Below, piece by piece: positions 30,761 to 43,364 of a stretch of 64,000 bases of DNA (positions are counted from its first letter, which is position 1; every line of letters starts with the position of its first letter). The notes beneath the pieces are model-generated. The model did no database searches. It was not told the origin of the DNA and was given only the letters and a program-made list of their open reading frames with translations. This DNA is from Periconia sp. R9002 (taxonomy: Eukaryota > Ascomycota > Dothideomycetes > Pleosporales > Periconiaceae): the NCBI GenBank assembly GCA_023627715.1, contig JAMAHW010000013.1:310001-374000 (forward strand), read 5' to 3'. Position numbers and translations under genes: made by a program.

Positions 30761-32787
30761 CTACAACACATAACGAAACGTCATCGCTCGGTCACCCAAA
30801 GCAGCGAGTTCCTCGGGCGTGTAGCCATTATGCTGGCCATCTGCCAACTGACGCTCGCGTTTCTTATTAATGCGCTGATAGTTCAGCACTAAGATCAGAC
30901 CAGCAATGATACCAGCGACGATGAAACCAAGTTCGAGGGCATGCCCAAGGATATATCGGGGTGCGTCTTGTGCCCGGTAGAAGTTGGACGCCATTGCTGG
31001 ACCCTGTCAGTGGAGAAAGTCAATGCTGGGACTTTCGAAACTCACCACCTGCGAGATTTCCCATCGCGATTTGAATGGCTTGCCCAGTGGCTCGTTTTGT
31101 CGAACCAGCAAGATCTGTACAGCTTAGCTTATGATGGAAAGTAGTCTTGTACCGCTTACTGTTGGAAAGCCATGTGATATTTCCGGGAAATGCTGGGTAT
31201 AAACTACAGGCAACAATGAACACGCCAGCGTAGATAACGCCAGACTTCGACGTTGCAATGCACATGACGAACCCAATAGCCATCTGAAAAAAGACCCCAA
31301 GGTTAGCATGATATATCTGAGAGAATTTTGGAAGCTGGCGAGCCCGTGTCTTCCTAAAATCCGAGTCCGGGTTTGACCTACAATTCCCATGCAAACTAAA
31401 ATAAACGGGGATCTCTTTCCGATTCTGTCACTGCAATATGCCACAGCTACTGCCAATATAGAAGCTGTTATATAAATCGGTACTGTGAGAAGTTGTGCCG
31501 TCGAGCTGGTATAACCGAGTGATCTAATAATGGTAGGGAGGAAAAGGGATATTCCATAAAGAGGCGCAACAATACCCCAATACACCTATATCGCGCGAAA
31601 GTCAGTTGCATCCAAAGGAGATTTCAGTACGTGGTCGGTGTCTCGATTTTTCCCTTCTCATGGGCTGGATGGACGATTTTGCACTTACCCAAATATTGAC
31701 CCATATTTGCCAATCAAGAAACGCGTCTTTGACGTATCTCCACTGGAATGAATCATCCTGCGCAACTCGGATACCGTCTCCTGCCCGTTGGCTCTGATAC
31801 TTGAGGCGGAATACCACAAAAGCGCGCTCTTCTTCCGTCAAGAAGGATGCAGTCTCGGGAAAATCATAAAGCGTGAAATACGCAATGACAGCTACGACAA
31901 CTGTCAAGAGTCCTTCAAGAATAAATATCCAACGCCACCCCTCCAGGCCGCCCACGCCGTTCATCTTGGAGATGCCAAAGGCGAGTAAACCGGAGAACGC
32001 CCCCGCGATAGAAGCAGCGCTGAAGAAGAGGGCTTGACGCATCTGCGCTTCGTGGCGACAATACCAAAGGGTAATAAAATAGGCTACCTAAACGCGGGTA
32101 TGAAGTTAGCTTGACTCGACCAGGCAAGATACAGTGAGTGATGAATGTCTCAAAATGCTACACCACGTGGTGTCTTGATACTACTTTGTACCTGGAAGAA
32201 CGTACCCCTGGGAACAAGCCGGCTTCCGTAACGCCCAGAAAGATGCGTGCAATGAGCAGTCCGTGATAATTTCTCACGATACCCATTAACGTCATAACAA
32301 TCCCCCACGCTACCATGATACTAGGCAGCCAAATACTGGGCCGTAGTCTTTTCAAGAGCAAGTTACTCGGGACCTCGAAGGCAGCGTACGTGAAGAAGAA
32401 GACGGTGAGACACATGTTATATTGCCTGGATGACATTCCCAGATCCTCGACCAGCCCCTCGATTTTGGCATTACCGATGTTACCGCGATCGAGGAATGAC
32501 AGTAGGTAAAGAAGCGCCAGCATGGGGATCAATCTGATGTCCATCTTCCGTAGGATTTTCTTCTCGTCGAGATGGGCGAAATTGGCCATGGTGACGCCAG
32601 GGGCCGTTGCTAGCGCATCTATCCGAGCAATTTGCTCAGACCTATCGGTTGTAGGTTTTTCGATGCCGTGAGATGTTGTTGGGAGGTGAGTCTGGGGAGA
32701 GACGCTTCGTGGCGAGTCCTCATAATGGACGGCATCTGGTTTCTCCATCTTCGTCGACCCAACGAGTTCGATAATAGGTGCAGTCAA
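30761..32787 (-). CDS. MFS transporter, Dal5/allantoate permease (anion:cation symporter) family
   Basis: Six exons: 32787-32206, 32087-31689, 31585-31382, 31283-31160, 31114-31046 and 30996-30761, all with GT-AG ends and consistent phase; product about 537 aa. A hydrophilic N-terminus of about 85 residues precedes the first membrane span (RLIPMLALLYLLSFLDRGNI). This DRxNIGNAKIEGL pattern is diagnostic of Dal5-like carriers. Other family marks are VAWGIVMTLMG, ARIFLGVTEAGLFPGVAYFI, MASNFYRAQDAPRYILGHAL and the C-terminal helix before QRINKKRERQL. Twelve spans are expected. Family members import allantoate, nicotinate, pantothenate, biotin-type vitamins or dipeptides; the substrate here is not determinable. 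It is probably at the plasma membrane. Confidence 0.92.
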
Positions 32788-34476
32788 GTGACCAGCGTGG
32801 CAATGTTGAATGGGTTGAAGGAGAAGAACAGAAAAGGTTGGCGAAGCTTCGATTTCTTTCAGACGAGGAAGACGGGGTGGGTTAGATATAAAGAAGCATA
32901 CGACAAGAGAGCTTGTGGGGGTAGCACTAGGTTAGTGTGAGTAGTATCCTGCCACGCCGCGGCAGTGTACACGAGAACGATGTATGACGGTGGAGGCTAG
33001 CTGGAGCGGATATCAAAGGTTGATAACGCTGGTCACAACACGATTGGAGAAATAGTGCATATTAATGAACTGGAGGGAACACAACACAACGTAGTTACAA
33101 GAGAAAATGCAAGAATACGTGTATCTCCAGGTGCACAATGCTACATGTAACCCTCGAACCTATGCATGTGATGACTCAAGATATAGCAACCACGTGGGAT
33201 TGGTGTTGGAGAAGCAGACTTGACTTCTTGCACACACGGACGCTACATTCTCCATCGTGTATTTCTTCCCCGCACTTTCAGAAAAAAGAGGCCGGACACG
33301 CACGCCATTGACGCAAGCCCAGCCGAAGTCGGCGTTTTAACAAAATGGCCTACGCCTGCGTGTTTTACTGACGCAGTGGCTGGTTATCAACTGACATTTC
33401 CCACTGATTTGCTTCTAGCACTGATTTGCGAATTGCCGTTATTGGCAGGTTGTCGGTTCAAGTGTGCGGAGATGTGGAGAGGGTGGGTCTCCAAAGGACG
33501 AGTGAGGGGCCCCGCATCAAAAGGTTGGCCATCCGACAGGTACCTAGGTACTTCGCTCAGGTAGAATGGCCACCAAACGAAATTGCTTTCGGCGAATTCC
33601 TCTAGTTTTACATTATTTTTCGAGGATTCGGATGATCTTCACGGCAATCAGACAGCTGGGTAAAAGGAAGACGGCGCATGTATCTTCTCGTCTAGGAAAA
33701 CCGAAGCGCATTGCGCTGCGCTACACTGTAGTTTTGAGGTTCATGTCTACAGCGGCCTAATTTCTTTCCAAGACTCTTGATGAGGTTAGTCAGTTGTCTG
33801 TTGTTAATAGGTGGCGATGAAGTGTCAGCAGCTGGCTCGCAATATCCAGTAAATTGGGTAGCTGTCCACAATTCCATAGTAAAGAAAGGCGCTGTTATGC
33901 AGTGCAATAATTCGTCCCTATAGTGCAATAATTCACATGAGCCAACCACCCACCCAGGTGCCAAAATAGCCCGCACTCACAACTCGTACCATTCCACATA
34001 GAACGCTTCGAGGATATTTTTTTTTAAAAAGATTTTAGTCCTTATAAGAGTAAGTGGGATACTAGGAAAATATTTCTATAGTATACTTTTAGTACTTATC
34101 CTTAAGGTTTCTCAGTTAAGAATACAGTATTTTTTTTATAGAGATATTACAGTTACACCAATCAATTGCGAAGAACAAAACACTTTGATAGAGACACTAC
34201 ATGTGCTTCACAATACGTCCCTTTTACCCTGTGAGTATAGCGGATCGAGTGTGTGGTGTTGGCCAAGTGGAGAGTGGTGGCTGAGGATGAGGGTGAGGTG
34301 GGTGAGGACGGAAGGAAGGTGCCATTCGCCCAGGTGGCCACATATACTGATTATGATGCAATACTCTGTGAGGATCAATTCAATATTCATACGGATTATG
34401 ACGCGAAGTCTCAAAATGCTATCATGGGTATCGTCAAGTGGGGGCTAGTAATCTACATACAGTCGTATCTCCCTGC
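32788..34476. other. Intergenic with an AT-rich block and a possible coding remnant
   Basis: The 33.98-34.17 kb part is very AT-rich (long T runs) and looks decayed. On the minus strand 33692-33976 is open for 94 codons and has a protein-like middle (FTGYCEPAADTSSPPINNRQ) but no recognised family. A 13-nt unit (AGTGCAATAATTC) occurs twice in direct orientation at about 33898-33932. Bases 34358-34378 are copy 2 of the dispersed repeat. Confidence 0.45.
34358..34378 (+). repeat. 21-bp dispersed repeat, copy 2
   Basis: Identical to 13367-13387. It lies just beyond the 3' end of the PLAC8 gene. Flanking similarity is limited to about 25 bp downstream. Confidence 0.6.
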
Positions 34477-35626
34477 TCATTGCTGTGGCGCATACTTCAT
34501 CCCAGTCTCCCTCCCATAAACCTCGCTGCTGGCCGGTCCAGCCCATCTCCTGGTCGATTCTTCCCGCGCTTTGACTTCTCTCTCGTTCTGCACAGCAACA
34601 CAGCAGCAGCAGCAAGCTCCTTTCACGCAATCCCCTACCAAATCGCCCTCCAGTTTATACATGTGTCGTAATCTCGTGCGTTGCAGCATAGGATAAAGCC
34701 ACCAAAACCCACAGCTCAATGCCATCATCATGCAATGTCCATTTGTTGCACTGTGACTCAAAAGGTCGGTAGGATCCTTTTTCTCCGACCTTTGCGTTAG
34801 GCGATAAGATGTCCGTCCGTATATAATACATGGGCAAAAAAGGCCAGTGAGGCAGGTCGAAACGTCTGGTGTACATGAGCAGAGCGAGGTCTTCCAGCTT
34901 TGCTTTGTACCGGTGCTAGAGAGATCCATATTTGGATGCGCGATTTGTCCAGGGCGATGAAGAGAGAAATCCAGCCCATTTGGGCCATGCTGAGAATCAG
35001 GCGTAAAGACTGCGTGTCGTGTGTTCATGGACGAGGTGAGTCCGTGGGGAGAGTAGGGTTGATGAGCGTACGATGCTTTACTGTTTGGTGAAGAAGGGGG
35101 TAGGTGATCGAGAGGTTCTTTCTTGATAGAGCTCGGGGAGATTGGCGTAATGGGATGATTTAAGGCGGCGTGATCGGGGTTTGTTTGAGGCATGTCTGGC
35201 ACTGGAGGGGCGCTATGCTGTCCTATGTTCGTATTGATGGGCGAAAGACTACTCAAGTTCCTCGCATGCTGGGTTGGTTGGCTACGGGCTTGCTGTGTGT
35301 GGGTTTGTGCAGGTGTAGTGACGGGTGAAATTGGCGAGAACTGCGATATTCTAACTTGTTCTTGAGGAAGAAGAGGGGAAACGTCCGGATGTTGTTCGTA
35401 CGGTGGTGACGCAGCCGGCGGTGGGGGCTGAGATGGAACGGATTGTTGATGTGGTGTGTAATACGAAGCCGGCTGTGGATCGATTGGCGTGGGCATCTGT
35501 GGGAGAGGAGGAGCATCGGTTGAGGGTATGTATTGGAAGGCAATATGTTCAGCTGGAGTTTGCGCATAAGAAAATGTCCGATTGTGTGGCTGGCCCTCTA
35601 CTTGAGTATGTATTCTGGAGAGGTTT

Positions 35627-35695
<69 letters not shown>

Positions 35696-35844
35696 GCTTG
35701 CTGGTTATACTGTTGATGCTGTTGCTGGTGTTGCTGCAGGTGCAAGTTCTGCTCAGGTGGCGTTTCCGGCGGCGTCTGCCATGAAAATCTATGATGTTGG
35801 CGCTCGCGGTACTGTGAATCCTGTCTGTTATGACGAGGGTCCAT
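34477..35844 (-). CDS. PLAC8-domain protein with polyglutamine N-terminus
   Basis: A single exon, 455 aa. The N-terminal 300 residues are Gln/Pro/His/Ser-rich and disordered, with an uninterrupted polyglutamine run (residues about 50-73) encoded by a CAGCAA hexanucleotide repeat. The C-terminal 140 residues form a PLAC8 (Cys-rich) domain: SWKTSLCSCTPDVSTCLTGL, then FCPCIIYGRT, SCGFWWLYPMLQRTRLRHMY, and a Cys cluster (GACCCCCVAVQNERE). PLAC8 proteins in fungi and plants are membrane-associated and include cadmium-resistance and calcium-channel-related (FCR/Pcr) proteins. The partly hydrophobic CLTGLFCPCIIYG segment fits membrane association. The function here is unknown. Confidence 0.85.
35626..35694 (+). 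repeat. TTGCTG hexanucleotide microsatellite inside the PLAC8 gene
   Basis: About eleven copies of TTGCTG on the plus strand, coding CAG CAA (Gln-Gln) on the minus strand. It keeps frame, so copy-number change would alter polyQ length without breaking the gene. Confidence 0.9.
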
Positions 35845-36877
35845 CTCGAGAGAGGCCGACGTTGGGTCGGGTTGAAGAGAAGCTTCTAAAATGCTGCAAA
35901 CAAGGTAGGAGGTGAGAGGTTTATCGACGAGTAGTTAAAAGGAAAGGAAGGATAGACCGGAAACTGGAAAGATATGAAGCAAATGGGTTACACTCGGTGG
36001 TTGTAGCCACGCAAGTCGGCCGGGGCTCTGGGGGCTGATATCTACATACATGTACCTAGTGGATGCAAGACAGAGACGGGCATGATTCAGACCAGAGACG
36101 GGGCAGTCGAGCCGCTGGCAGCGTCCCTTCCCGATTGGAGCACCAAGTGATGGGCCTCGCAGCTATCTTCTGCTCTTGCACAGTGCGGCCAAAGTGGGAA
36201 ACATAGGCAGCTCCTCGTTGGACAAGTCAGTTTTGCGATGCTTCAAAGCGGCGCAGCTCGAACCAATTGGTGTTGAGAGAGATGGCTGTGGGGTCGCCCC
36301 GTGCCGTTCTCCGGGCGCTTACAGCCCCCTAGGATTCTTCCACCACACCAAGCACGCCAATCACAGGCACCGCACGCGTACCTTTTTCGGGGCCTCGTAT
36401 GTCTCCAACAGGCCCTCTGCTGGTCTCCTGCCGGCTTTTGCTTTGTTTACTGACTGCCTGTGTAGCATGTTAATGAAATGTCTTGGATTGCCTCACGCCA
36501 GCAAAGTTTCATCGCCAAATGCCCTCCGTCCAGAGCTATTCGACACAAACTCGACGCCGGAACCAGGGTACCCAACTGTTTCCAGCTCGACTTCGTGCCT
36601 CACTGTTGGCTTTGCACGTGGGCAGCCATATCTATCTCATCAAGTGACTTCGTTAAACGCGCTTGTCAACCCCAAACTCGGCCTACTGATGCCCGTATTC
36701 GAATCATCAACCTGACATCCAAACATCATTCGACACAAACAATGGCACAAAAAATTATATTTGCTGATGATTCTACACCAAAATATACAGGTCACAGCAC
36801 TGCATGGATATACCGCATGAGCATGGCAGAAACCAAAAGGTTCAGCGAAAAAACCTTGTAGGTCGCAAAGTGGAGCT
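35845..36877. other. Intergenic, upstream of the PLAC8 gene
   Basis: About 1 kb between two minus-strand genes. A plus-strand open frame at 36176-36715 (179 codons) has no domain or coding look. TACATGTACCTAG near 36047 is one of the recurrent TACCTAG-type motifs. Confidence 0.5.
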
Positions 36878-37743
36878 TTACTCGTCTTTGTCCATTGAAG
36901 TTTTGCCGCGCTCTTCCTTGTTTTCAGGCTGTCCAATATTAGCGACAAGGTGAAAGAACTTCTGGGTATACCTACTTGCGGTCGATCAACAGACACAGTG
37001 CCTTTGAGCTTGGCGGACTCAGCAACACCCTCTCCCTTCTTGCTCTTCCCTTCTTGTTTGTCGATCTGAGAGGAATGTTTCGTGTCAGCGTTTGACAAGC
37101 CCTCCTGCTTCCCAGACATCTCGTTTGCTGACTTGGAGTCTTTCCGGGGATCGGGCTGTGGTTCGTCAGCTTAAACAGTCGGTCTAAATGCGAGAGAGAC
37201 TGACCTTGTCGGTCTCGGAAGGTGGTTCTGGGTGTTGGTCTTTGTTGTCGTCCTTCTTCTCTTCCGAGTCGGATTCAGACTTGGATTCAGACTTTTCCTC
37301 GGGCTTTGCTTCGGGCTTCTCCTCTGATGTCTCGTCTGCCTTCTCTCCAGGCTTTTCTTCCTCTTCCGCCTTGGACTCTGCGTCGTGATCTTCTTCACCA
37401 TGTTTTGCGGACTCGTCGTGGTGGTGCTCCTCGTGGTGGCCCGTGTCTTGACCCATGACTATGTAGAGACCAAGAGCGGTTCCGACGACGGCAGAAACAG
37501 CCCTTGGGGTCATCATCAGCAACGGTCCATGCGATGCATCTCCCATCGCTCATTGTAGAATACATACCATGGCAGATCGCTCTTTTTCGCGCTGGCGTGG
37601 GAGTCGTGGGCGGATGCATACGATCTTCGCTGGACAGCTCGCTGCCAGGGCTGCTGGAGCTCGGCGGTGCGGACCAACCGTGCCGTTCGCGCGCAGCGGG
37701 CGAAGGAGGAAGCGCGGAGGGTGGTAGATCTAACAAAAGACAT
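36878..37743 (-). CDS. Small mitochondrial-type membrane protein with acidic tail
   Basis: Four exons: 37743-37568, 37502-37205, 37155-36976 and 36916-36878, giving 230 aa; the last exon codes only 12 residues plus stop. The start MSFVRSTTLRASSFARCART was preferred to an upstream in-frame ATG because it makes an Arg/Ser-rich, acid-free mitochondrial presequence. It is followed by RRSYASAHDSH, a typical cleavage region. After SDLPW comes one membrane span (AVSAVVGTALGLYIVMGQ), then a long Glu/Lys/Asp/Ser-rich tail that is almost certainly disordered. A similar layout occurs in uncharacterised proteins of related fungi. Inner-membrane location is inference. Function is unknown. Confidence 0.8.
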
Positions 37744-38715
37744 GATGAAGCTGTGGAAAGGACAATTGACTCGGACAAGGAGCAATTGGCAGCAGTGTTG
37801 GCGGGATGGGAGCTGTGTGGCCTGACGGAAGAAGATGGAGCGAGATGGCTGGTAGTTGAGAAATCACCCACACGTCAGCGGCCTGTGCTTTCTCTTAGCT
37901 TCGAGCTCAAGACCATTTAAGCATATGTATGTAGGACATCAACGTCGTCGAGCACCAACGTGAAAGAAATTCGATTTTGGGAATGAGCCGTCATCATGGA
38001 AGATTTCGGCTTACACCGTGTTATGTAGTTGCTGGTCAGAACACCTACCAGTGAGGTCTGAGCACAGTGGATGTACATGTACATATGTAGGGTTGCGGTT
38101 ATCCCGCCGTGGCGCCCGGCGGCCTAGATTCGCGCGTCATACTTTACACTCCTGGCGCCTCGAATTTCAGGCAAAGAGAAAAGAGAGAAGGTGAAAAGCT
38201 TCAAGACGAGAAGGATAATGAGCGCAACCAGTCTGTACAAGCATTTGATAAAACTTAACTTGCTTACCCTGCGCGTTGGGAGCAGGCAACACCATGGATT
38301 CACCCTCCACCAACCTACAGATATACATACACTGTACAGTGTACAATTGGTATGACTGGTGCTTCTACCACCCAAGCTCCATAGCCATGTCGGGTTAGGC
38401 TACACAGCTCCTCTTTCTCGCGCCTTGTCTGCCTAAACAACCTCAACACTCCCTACGTCTATTTAACGGCCTCCGTCGCCGTCTCGTCCGTCTTGTTGCT
38501 GCGCTATTTCGAGTTGCACAACCCCACCATCGCCGTTTCCCGCTTACCTACCTATCTACCTCTAAACACAGTAACCTTACTACCCCGCCACGCCGCCCAC
38601 CATCCACGTCCCCGACACGACACGACACGACACAACACAACACCACCTCCACCTCCGCCGCCTCTCGTCCATCGCCCACGCCGTGAGGCACAACCAACTA
38701 CACTGGAGACTCGCC
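37744..38715. promoter_or_regulatory. Bidirectional promoter region, mitochondrial protein / CAND1
   Basis: About 970 bp between divergent genes. The last 80 bp before the CAND1 start contain a GACAC/GACACGACAC repeat (about 38617-38645) and CCGCC/CCTCC runs. No separate gene is seen. Confidence 0.45.
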
Positions 38716-41700
38716 ATGGCGCCTCCGTCCGCCGTGACCTCGAGCCCCACGGCTCAGAGTGTCACTCAACTACTGCCCAAACTCACCGATGACGATCCCG
38801 ATTTTCGCTTCATGGCCCTCAGCGACCTGCACGATATGCTCATCGTGGGCCACCCCACTTTCCTCGCACACGACCAGGTAGCCTGCGCCAAAACAGTCGA
38901 GGGCCTGCTGACCACGCTGGTGGACAGCAACGGCGAGGTTCAGAACCAAGCCGTCAAGTGCCTGGGGCCTTTCGTAAACAAAATCGCAGAGGCCATACTA
39001 TGCCCTATGCTCGAGAAGCTGTCAAATCTTCAGACGAGTACCACTGTCGACCAATCCATACCTTCACTTGCTCTCCGCGAGGTGGTCGTGTCGTTGCCAC
39101 GCCCCGTCCCCGGGGTGCCACGCACCAAGCAGATCCAAGATGCATACAGCGCCGTCAGCAAAGTCCTGGTCCCTCGCTTGGTCGGATACAATGTCATTAC
39201 ACCGAGTGGCAAAAACCTCGCTGGTGTGCCCAAGGGGATGCTGCAAGTCGATCTGGAGAAGGGCACCGATAGCAATGCTATTGATGTGTTGACCGAGGTC
39301 TCACGCTGTTTTGGTCCCATGTTACAGGATGCTGAGATCAATGCGTTGCAAAAAATTACATTTGAGATATTGGAAAATGATAGGGCGAGCTCTATGATGA
39401 AGAAAAAGTCGGTGACGGCTATTTCTACCCTGGCCAACCACTTCTCGGACCAGTTACTCAGTTCAGTCCTGTCACGAATAATTGAACATCTACGAGATGT
39501 GCATCTAACACGCAGCAAACGAAAACTATACATCACCATACTTGGCTCCATGGCTCGATCCATACCACGGAAATTCGGACCTTATCTCAAGACTTTGGCC
39601 CCCTTCGTACTCAGTGCCCTAAGCTCACAAGAAGTCGACGAGGAGATGGATCTTTCGGATGATGAGGCTGAACGCGACCCTGAAATTGATGAAGTTTTAG
39701 AAGCAGGTCTTATTGCACTAGAAGGTTTCATCGGCTCATGCCCACAAGATATGCGTCCATACACAGACGAAGCGCTGGAAGTCACCATTCGCCTTCTCAA
39801 ATATGACCCCAATCTCGCGGATGAGGATGATGACGACGAGGCTATGGAGAGCGACGAAGAAGATGCTTTGGAGGATGATGATTTCGAAGAAGAAACAGGT
39901 TACGACGACGATGAAGATGCAAGTTGGAAAGTCAGGAGGTGCGCCGCAAAGGTTCTGTACACGCTCATTTCTACGCGTAGTTCGGGAGATTTACTCGAAG
40001 ATGGCACTTTGTATGGCAGGGTCGCACCTGCTTTGATTTCTCGGTTCAAAGAGCGGGAAGAGAATGTGCGTCTAGAAGTCCTTTCTGCCCTCTCTAACTT
40101 GGTGCGCAAGTCAGGAGATGGGCTAGCACCGGTCAAGTTTGCCGATGAGCATCCTGCAGGTGGCACTATGGCGCCGCCTGCTAGTCGGAAGCGTCGTCGC
40201 GGTGGCAGCGATGCCAGCATGTTCGACATTCCTGGTAATTCGTCACTGTCGCTGGGTTACACATCGCCCGCGCGAGCTAGCACACCTACTGTTGGACCGC
40301 GGGCGAGCTTGGCGAAGTTGAGTCCAGATATCATTCGAGGAGTATCACAATTGCTCAAGCAGGCTTCTTCTCCGCCGTCCACCAAACAGTCATGTATTCT
40401 CCTACTCAAAGACATTGTTGTTACCCAGCGTGGAGGACTAGATGGCTACCTGACACAGATCATCGGTCCTATTGTAGATGCTGCGAAGACTAGAGGCGGT
40501 TCGACAAGCAGTGCTTCTGCTACAGCTAACAGCTTACGCATCCAAGCGCTCTTACTCATTGGGGCTATTGCAGACACCCACCCATCGGCTTCACTCCAGC
40601 CATATCTTGCAGCGATTGTTCCAGCCCTTCTTCTGGGGTCGCGAGATAGGTACAGCAAGCTTTCGATCGAGGCGCTCTCGGCAACTGAGGAAGTCATTAA
40701 GGCGCTCACACCACCTCGGTCGGCTTCTTCCGGTACTCAAAACCAGCAGTATCTCGAACAACTCTACGAATCTCTCATCAACCGAATCGCGGCAAACGAT
40801 GCGGACCTTGAGGTTCGCCAAAGCGCTATTCATGTCTTAGGAGTTTTCCTTGGACGGAGTTCTGGAACTGAGGGCTTGCTCTCCTTGCAGAAACGCCTTG
40901 CCGGGCTTGAATTACTTGCCGATCGCCTTCGCAATGAACTCACTCGTCTTGCATCTGTCCGGGCTATTGATGCGATAGCTGCACACACAAAAGCCGACGG
41001 CGAATTGTCTTCGAAATGGGTGTGCAGTATTGCTCTTGAACTTGGTGCTCAGCTACGTAAAAACAGCAGAACCCTCCGCGGCGCAAGCTTGAGCACTTTG
41101 CGGACGTTGTCACTCAATCCTCGATCTCGTTCGCAGCTAGATGGTAAAACCAAAGCACAGATCGTAGAACTGCTACTGCATCTACTTGACGCCGCAGACT
41201 TGCATCTCTTGGGCCCAGCCCTGATCATCTTGGCTACCTATATCAAAGATGATGCGGCCACCATTATGACTCCTCAACTTACAAAAGCGTTGTGTTCAGT
41301 GGTACAAGGATCAATTAGTGGTAGTTCCTTGGAAGCACTCCTAGCACTTGTACGAACTATTGGTGAACAACAGTGTGGCAAACCTCTTATGACCGCATTG
41401 CTCAGAGAAGTTGGTATTTCAGGTCATCCTGAAGTTGTTGGCAAAGTCATTGGCAACCTATTGGTATATGGTGGTAACAGCCTAGGTGTCAGTATCAATC
41501 AGTTTGTTACTGAGCTGGAAACCGCAGAGGATGACAAGCGCAAGTGCCTGGCTCTTGTTGTCTTGGGAGAGTCTGCACTTCGGCTGGGATCTCAATCCTC
41601 TATTGACCCGCAACTCTTCATCAAGTTCTTTTCGGTCAAGTCAGAACAAGTACCTTTGGCAGCCGCCGTGGCTTTGGGTAGAGCGGGTGCTGGTAGCGTG

Positions 41701-42795
41701 AGCAAATATCTCCCTATCATACTCTCTACCATGGGTCAACCTTCCAGCCCGCAATATCTTCTCCTGCATTCTATCAAGGAAATCCTTCAGCATGACGGAA
41801 CTGAGTCTGAGATCATCCCTTATGCTTCGACATTATGGCAGAATCTGGTGGATGCATCTCAAAACGAGGACAACAAAGCTATTGGCGCGGAATGTGTTGG
41901 TAGACTCACCATCATTGACCCCAAAACATACCTTCCGCAACTCCAGGTAAGTATCTGACTTTGTCCCACCAACAACAAAACATTTCGCTGATGTCGGTAG
42001 GCTTTTCTGAATGATCGGAAAGAGAGCGTACGTGGTATGGTCATTTCGGCACTTCGCTACACTCTTGCGGATACCGACGAAGCTTACGACGAATACCTTC
42101 GACCTATTGTTGTGCCTATGCTCGTACGAATGCTGGGCGAACCCGATCTCGAAAACCGTCGATTGGCACTCACGACCTTCAATTCGGCAATGCACAATAA
42201 ACCAGATATTATCCTACCAGCCCTGGATCAACTACTACCATTGACTATGAAGGAAACGGAGATAAAACCTGAGTTGATTCGTGAAGTGCAGATGGGTCCC
42301 TTTAAACATAAGGTTGACGATGGATTGGAGATTCGAAAGAGCGCATACGAAACACTCTACGCCTTATTTGAAACCGCCTTTGACAAATTGTCGCCTTCCG
42401 ACTTGTCTGATTGCTACGATCGCATTGTAGCTGGCATCACCGACGAACTTGATATCCGGGTCCTGTGCAATCTCATGCTCACTAAACTCATGATTACCGC
42501 ACCTGATCAGACACGTTCCCGGTTAGAAGCCATTGCCGAGAATTTCCGCGCCGTTCTCTCCATCAAAGCTAAGGACAACGCTGTAAAACAGGAGATTGAG
42601 AAGATCCAAGAAGGGAGCAAGGGCGTATTGAAAGTAACTGTACTTCTGAACAAGCAGATGGGCGTCGAGAGCGGAGTACAAGCTCACGATGATCCACACT
42701 TGAGGCACTGGGCAGGATATTGGGAGTGGGTGAACAAAGAGCATGCTGCAGCACTCAAGACTGCAACAGACGAGCTCAAAGATAGGGACCGTTGA
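38716..42795 (+). CDS. CAND1 / TIP120, cullin-associated NEDD8-dissociated protein
   Basis: Two exons, 38716-41946 and 42001-42795 (intron GTAAGT...GGTAG, 54 bp), about 1341 aa against 1230 in humans. ATG 38716 (CGCCATGGCG) is preferred to an in-frame ATG 11 codons upstream. The whole protein is HEAT repeats: LLPKLTDDDPDFRFMALSDL at the start, DEIDEVLEAGLIALEGFIGS-like units, and the C-terminal TIP120 domain (FLNDRKESVRGMVISALRYT; MGPFKHKVDDGLEIRKSAYE). A long acidic insert lies near residues 330-410 (DEDDDDEAMESDEEDALEDD). CAND1 binds unneddylated cullin-Rbx1 and exchanges substrate receptors of SCF-type ubiquitin ligases. Cytosolic and nuclear, single-copy housekeeping gene. Confidence 0.95.
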
Positions 42796-43364
42796 TCTCA
42801 ATGTTAGGGGATTGGATGATCAAGTATAAGGTTACACAGAAAATCGAATATTAGGGAACCGGATGCATAGCACAGAACAAGCGCTGATATCTCTATGAAC
42901 CATTGAGTCTAGCATCAAAAACAGAGCACCAAATAACAATAATAATAAGGAAATCAATAGCACATCCGAACCCCACAATTACTGTCGGCAGCTTTTAGTA
43001 ATATCGCCACCTGTGACGATTAAAACGACTGGATGGAACATATCGGGTTGCCTACAGACAAATGGTCACAGACTTCTCTTCCTCGCCTGTTCCTCCGTCG
43101 TGCTGGCAGTGCAACGTCTTGGACTCAGACTATTATGCTTAGGTTGCCAGAGGATCAAATGACATACGACCTGTTAAGCTTTCCCGAGGTTGATGTATGA
43201 CTTACTGGAACTTTTTCTTGCTGCTAGATAAACTTTTTAACGACCTTCTAGTATGGTTCTCTACCACCCATTCCTTTACTACACATTGTTAGTCACCCCC
43301 GCGTCCACCTCCACGAAACCCTAATCAAGGAAATAAAAACTTCTTTGCCCTCTTATTCTTCTTC

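Noticed and set aside
35403..35915. Plus-strand frame with an Ala/Val repeat
   Set aside because: Produced by the hexanucleotide repeat read on the antisense strand of the PLAC8 gene.
36176..36715. 179-codon plus-strand frame
   Set aside because: No domain, no clear promoter and no protein-like pattern; within the range expected by chance.
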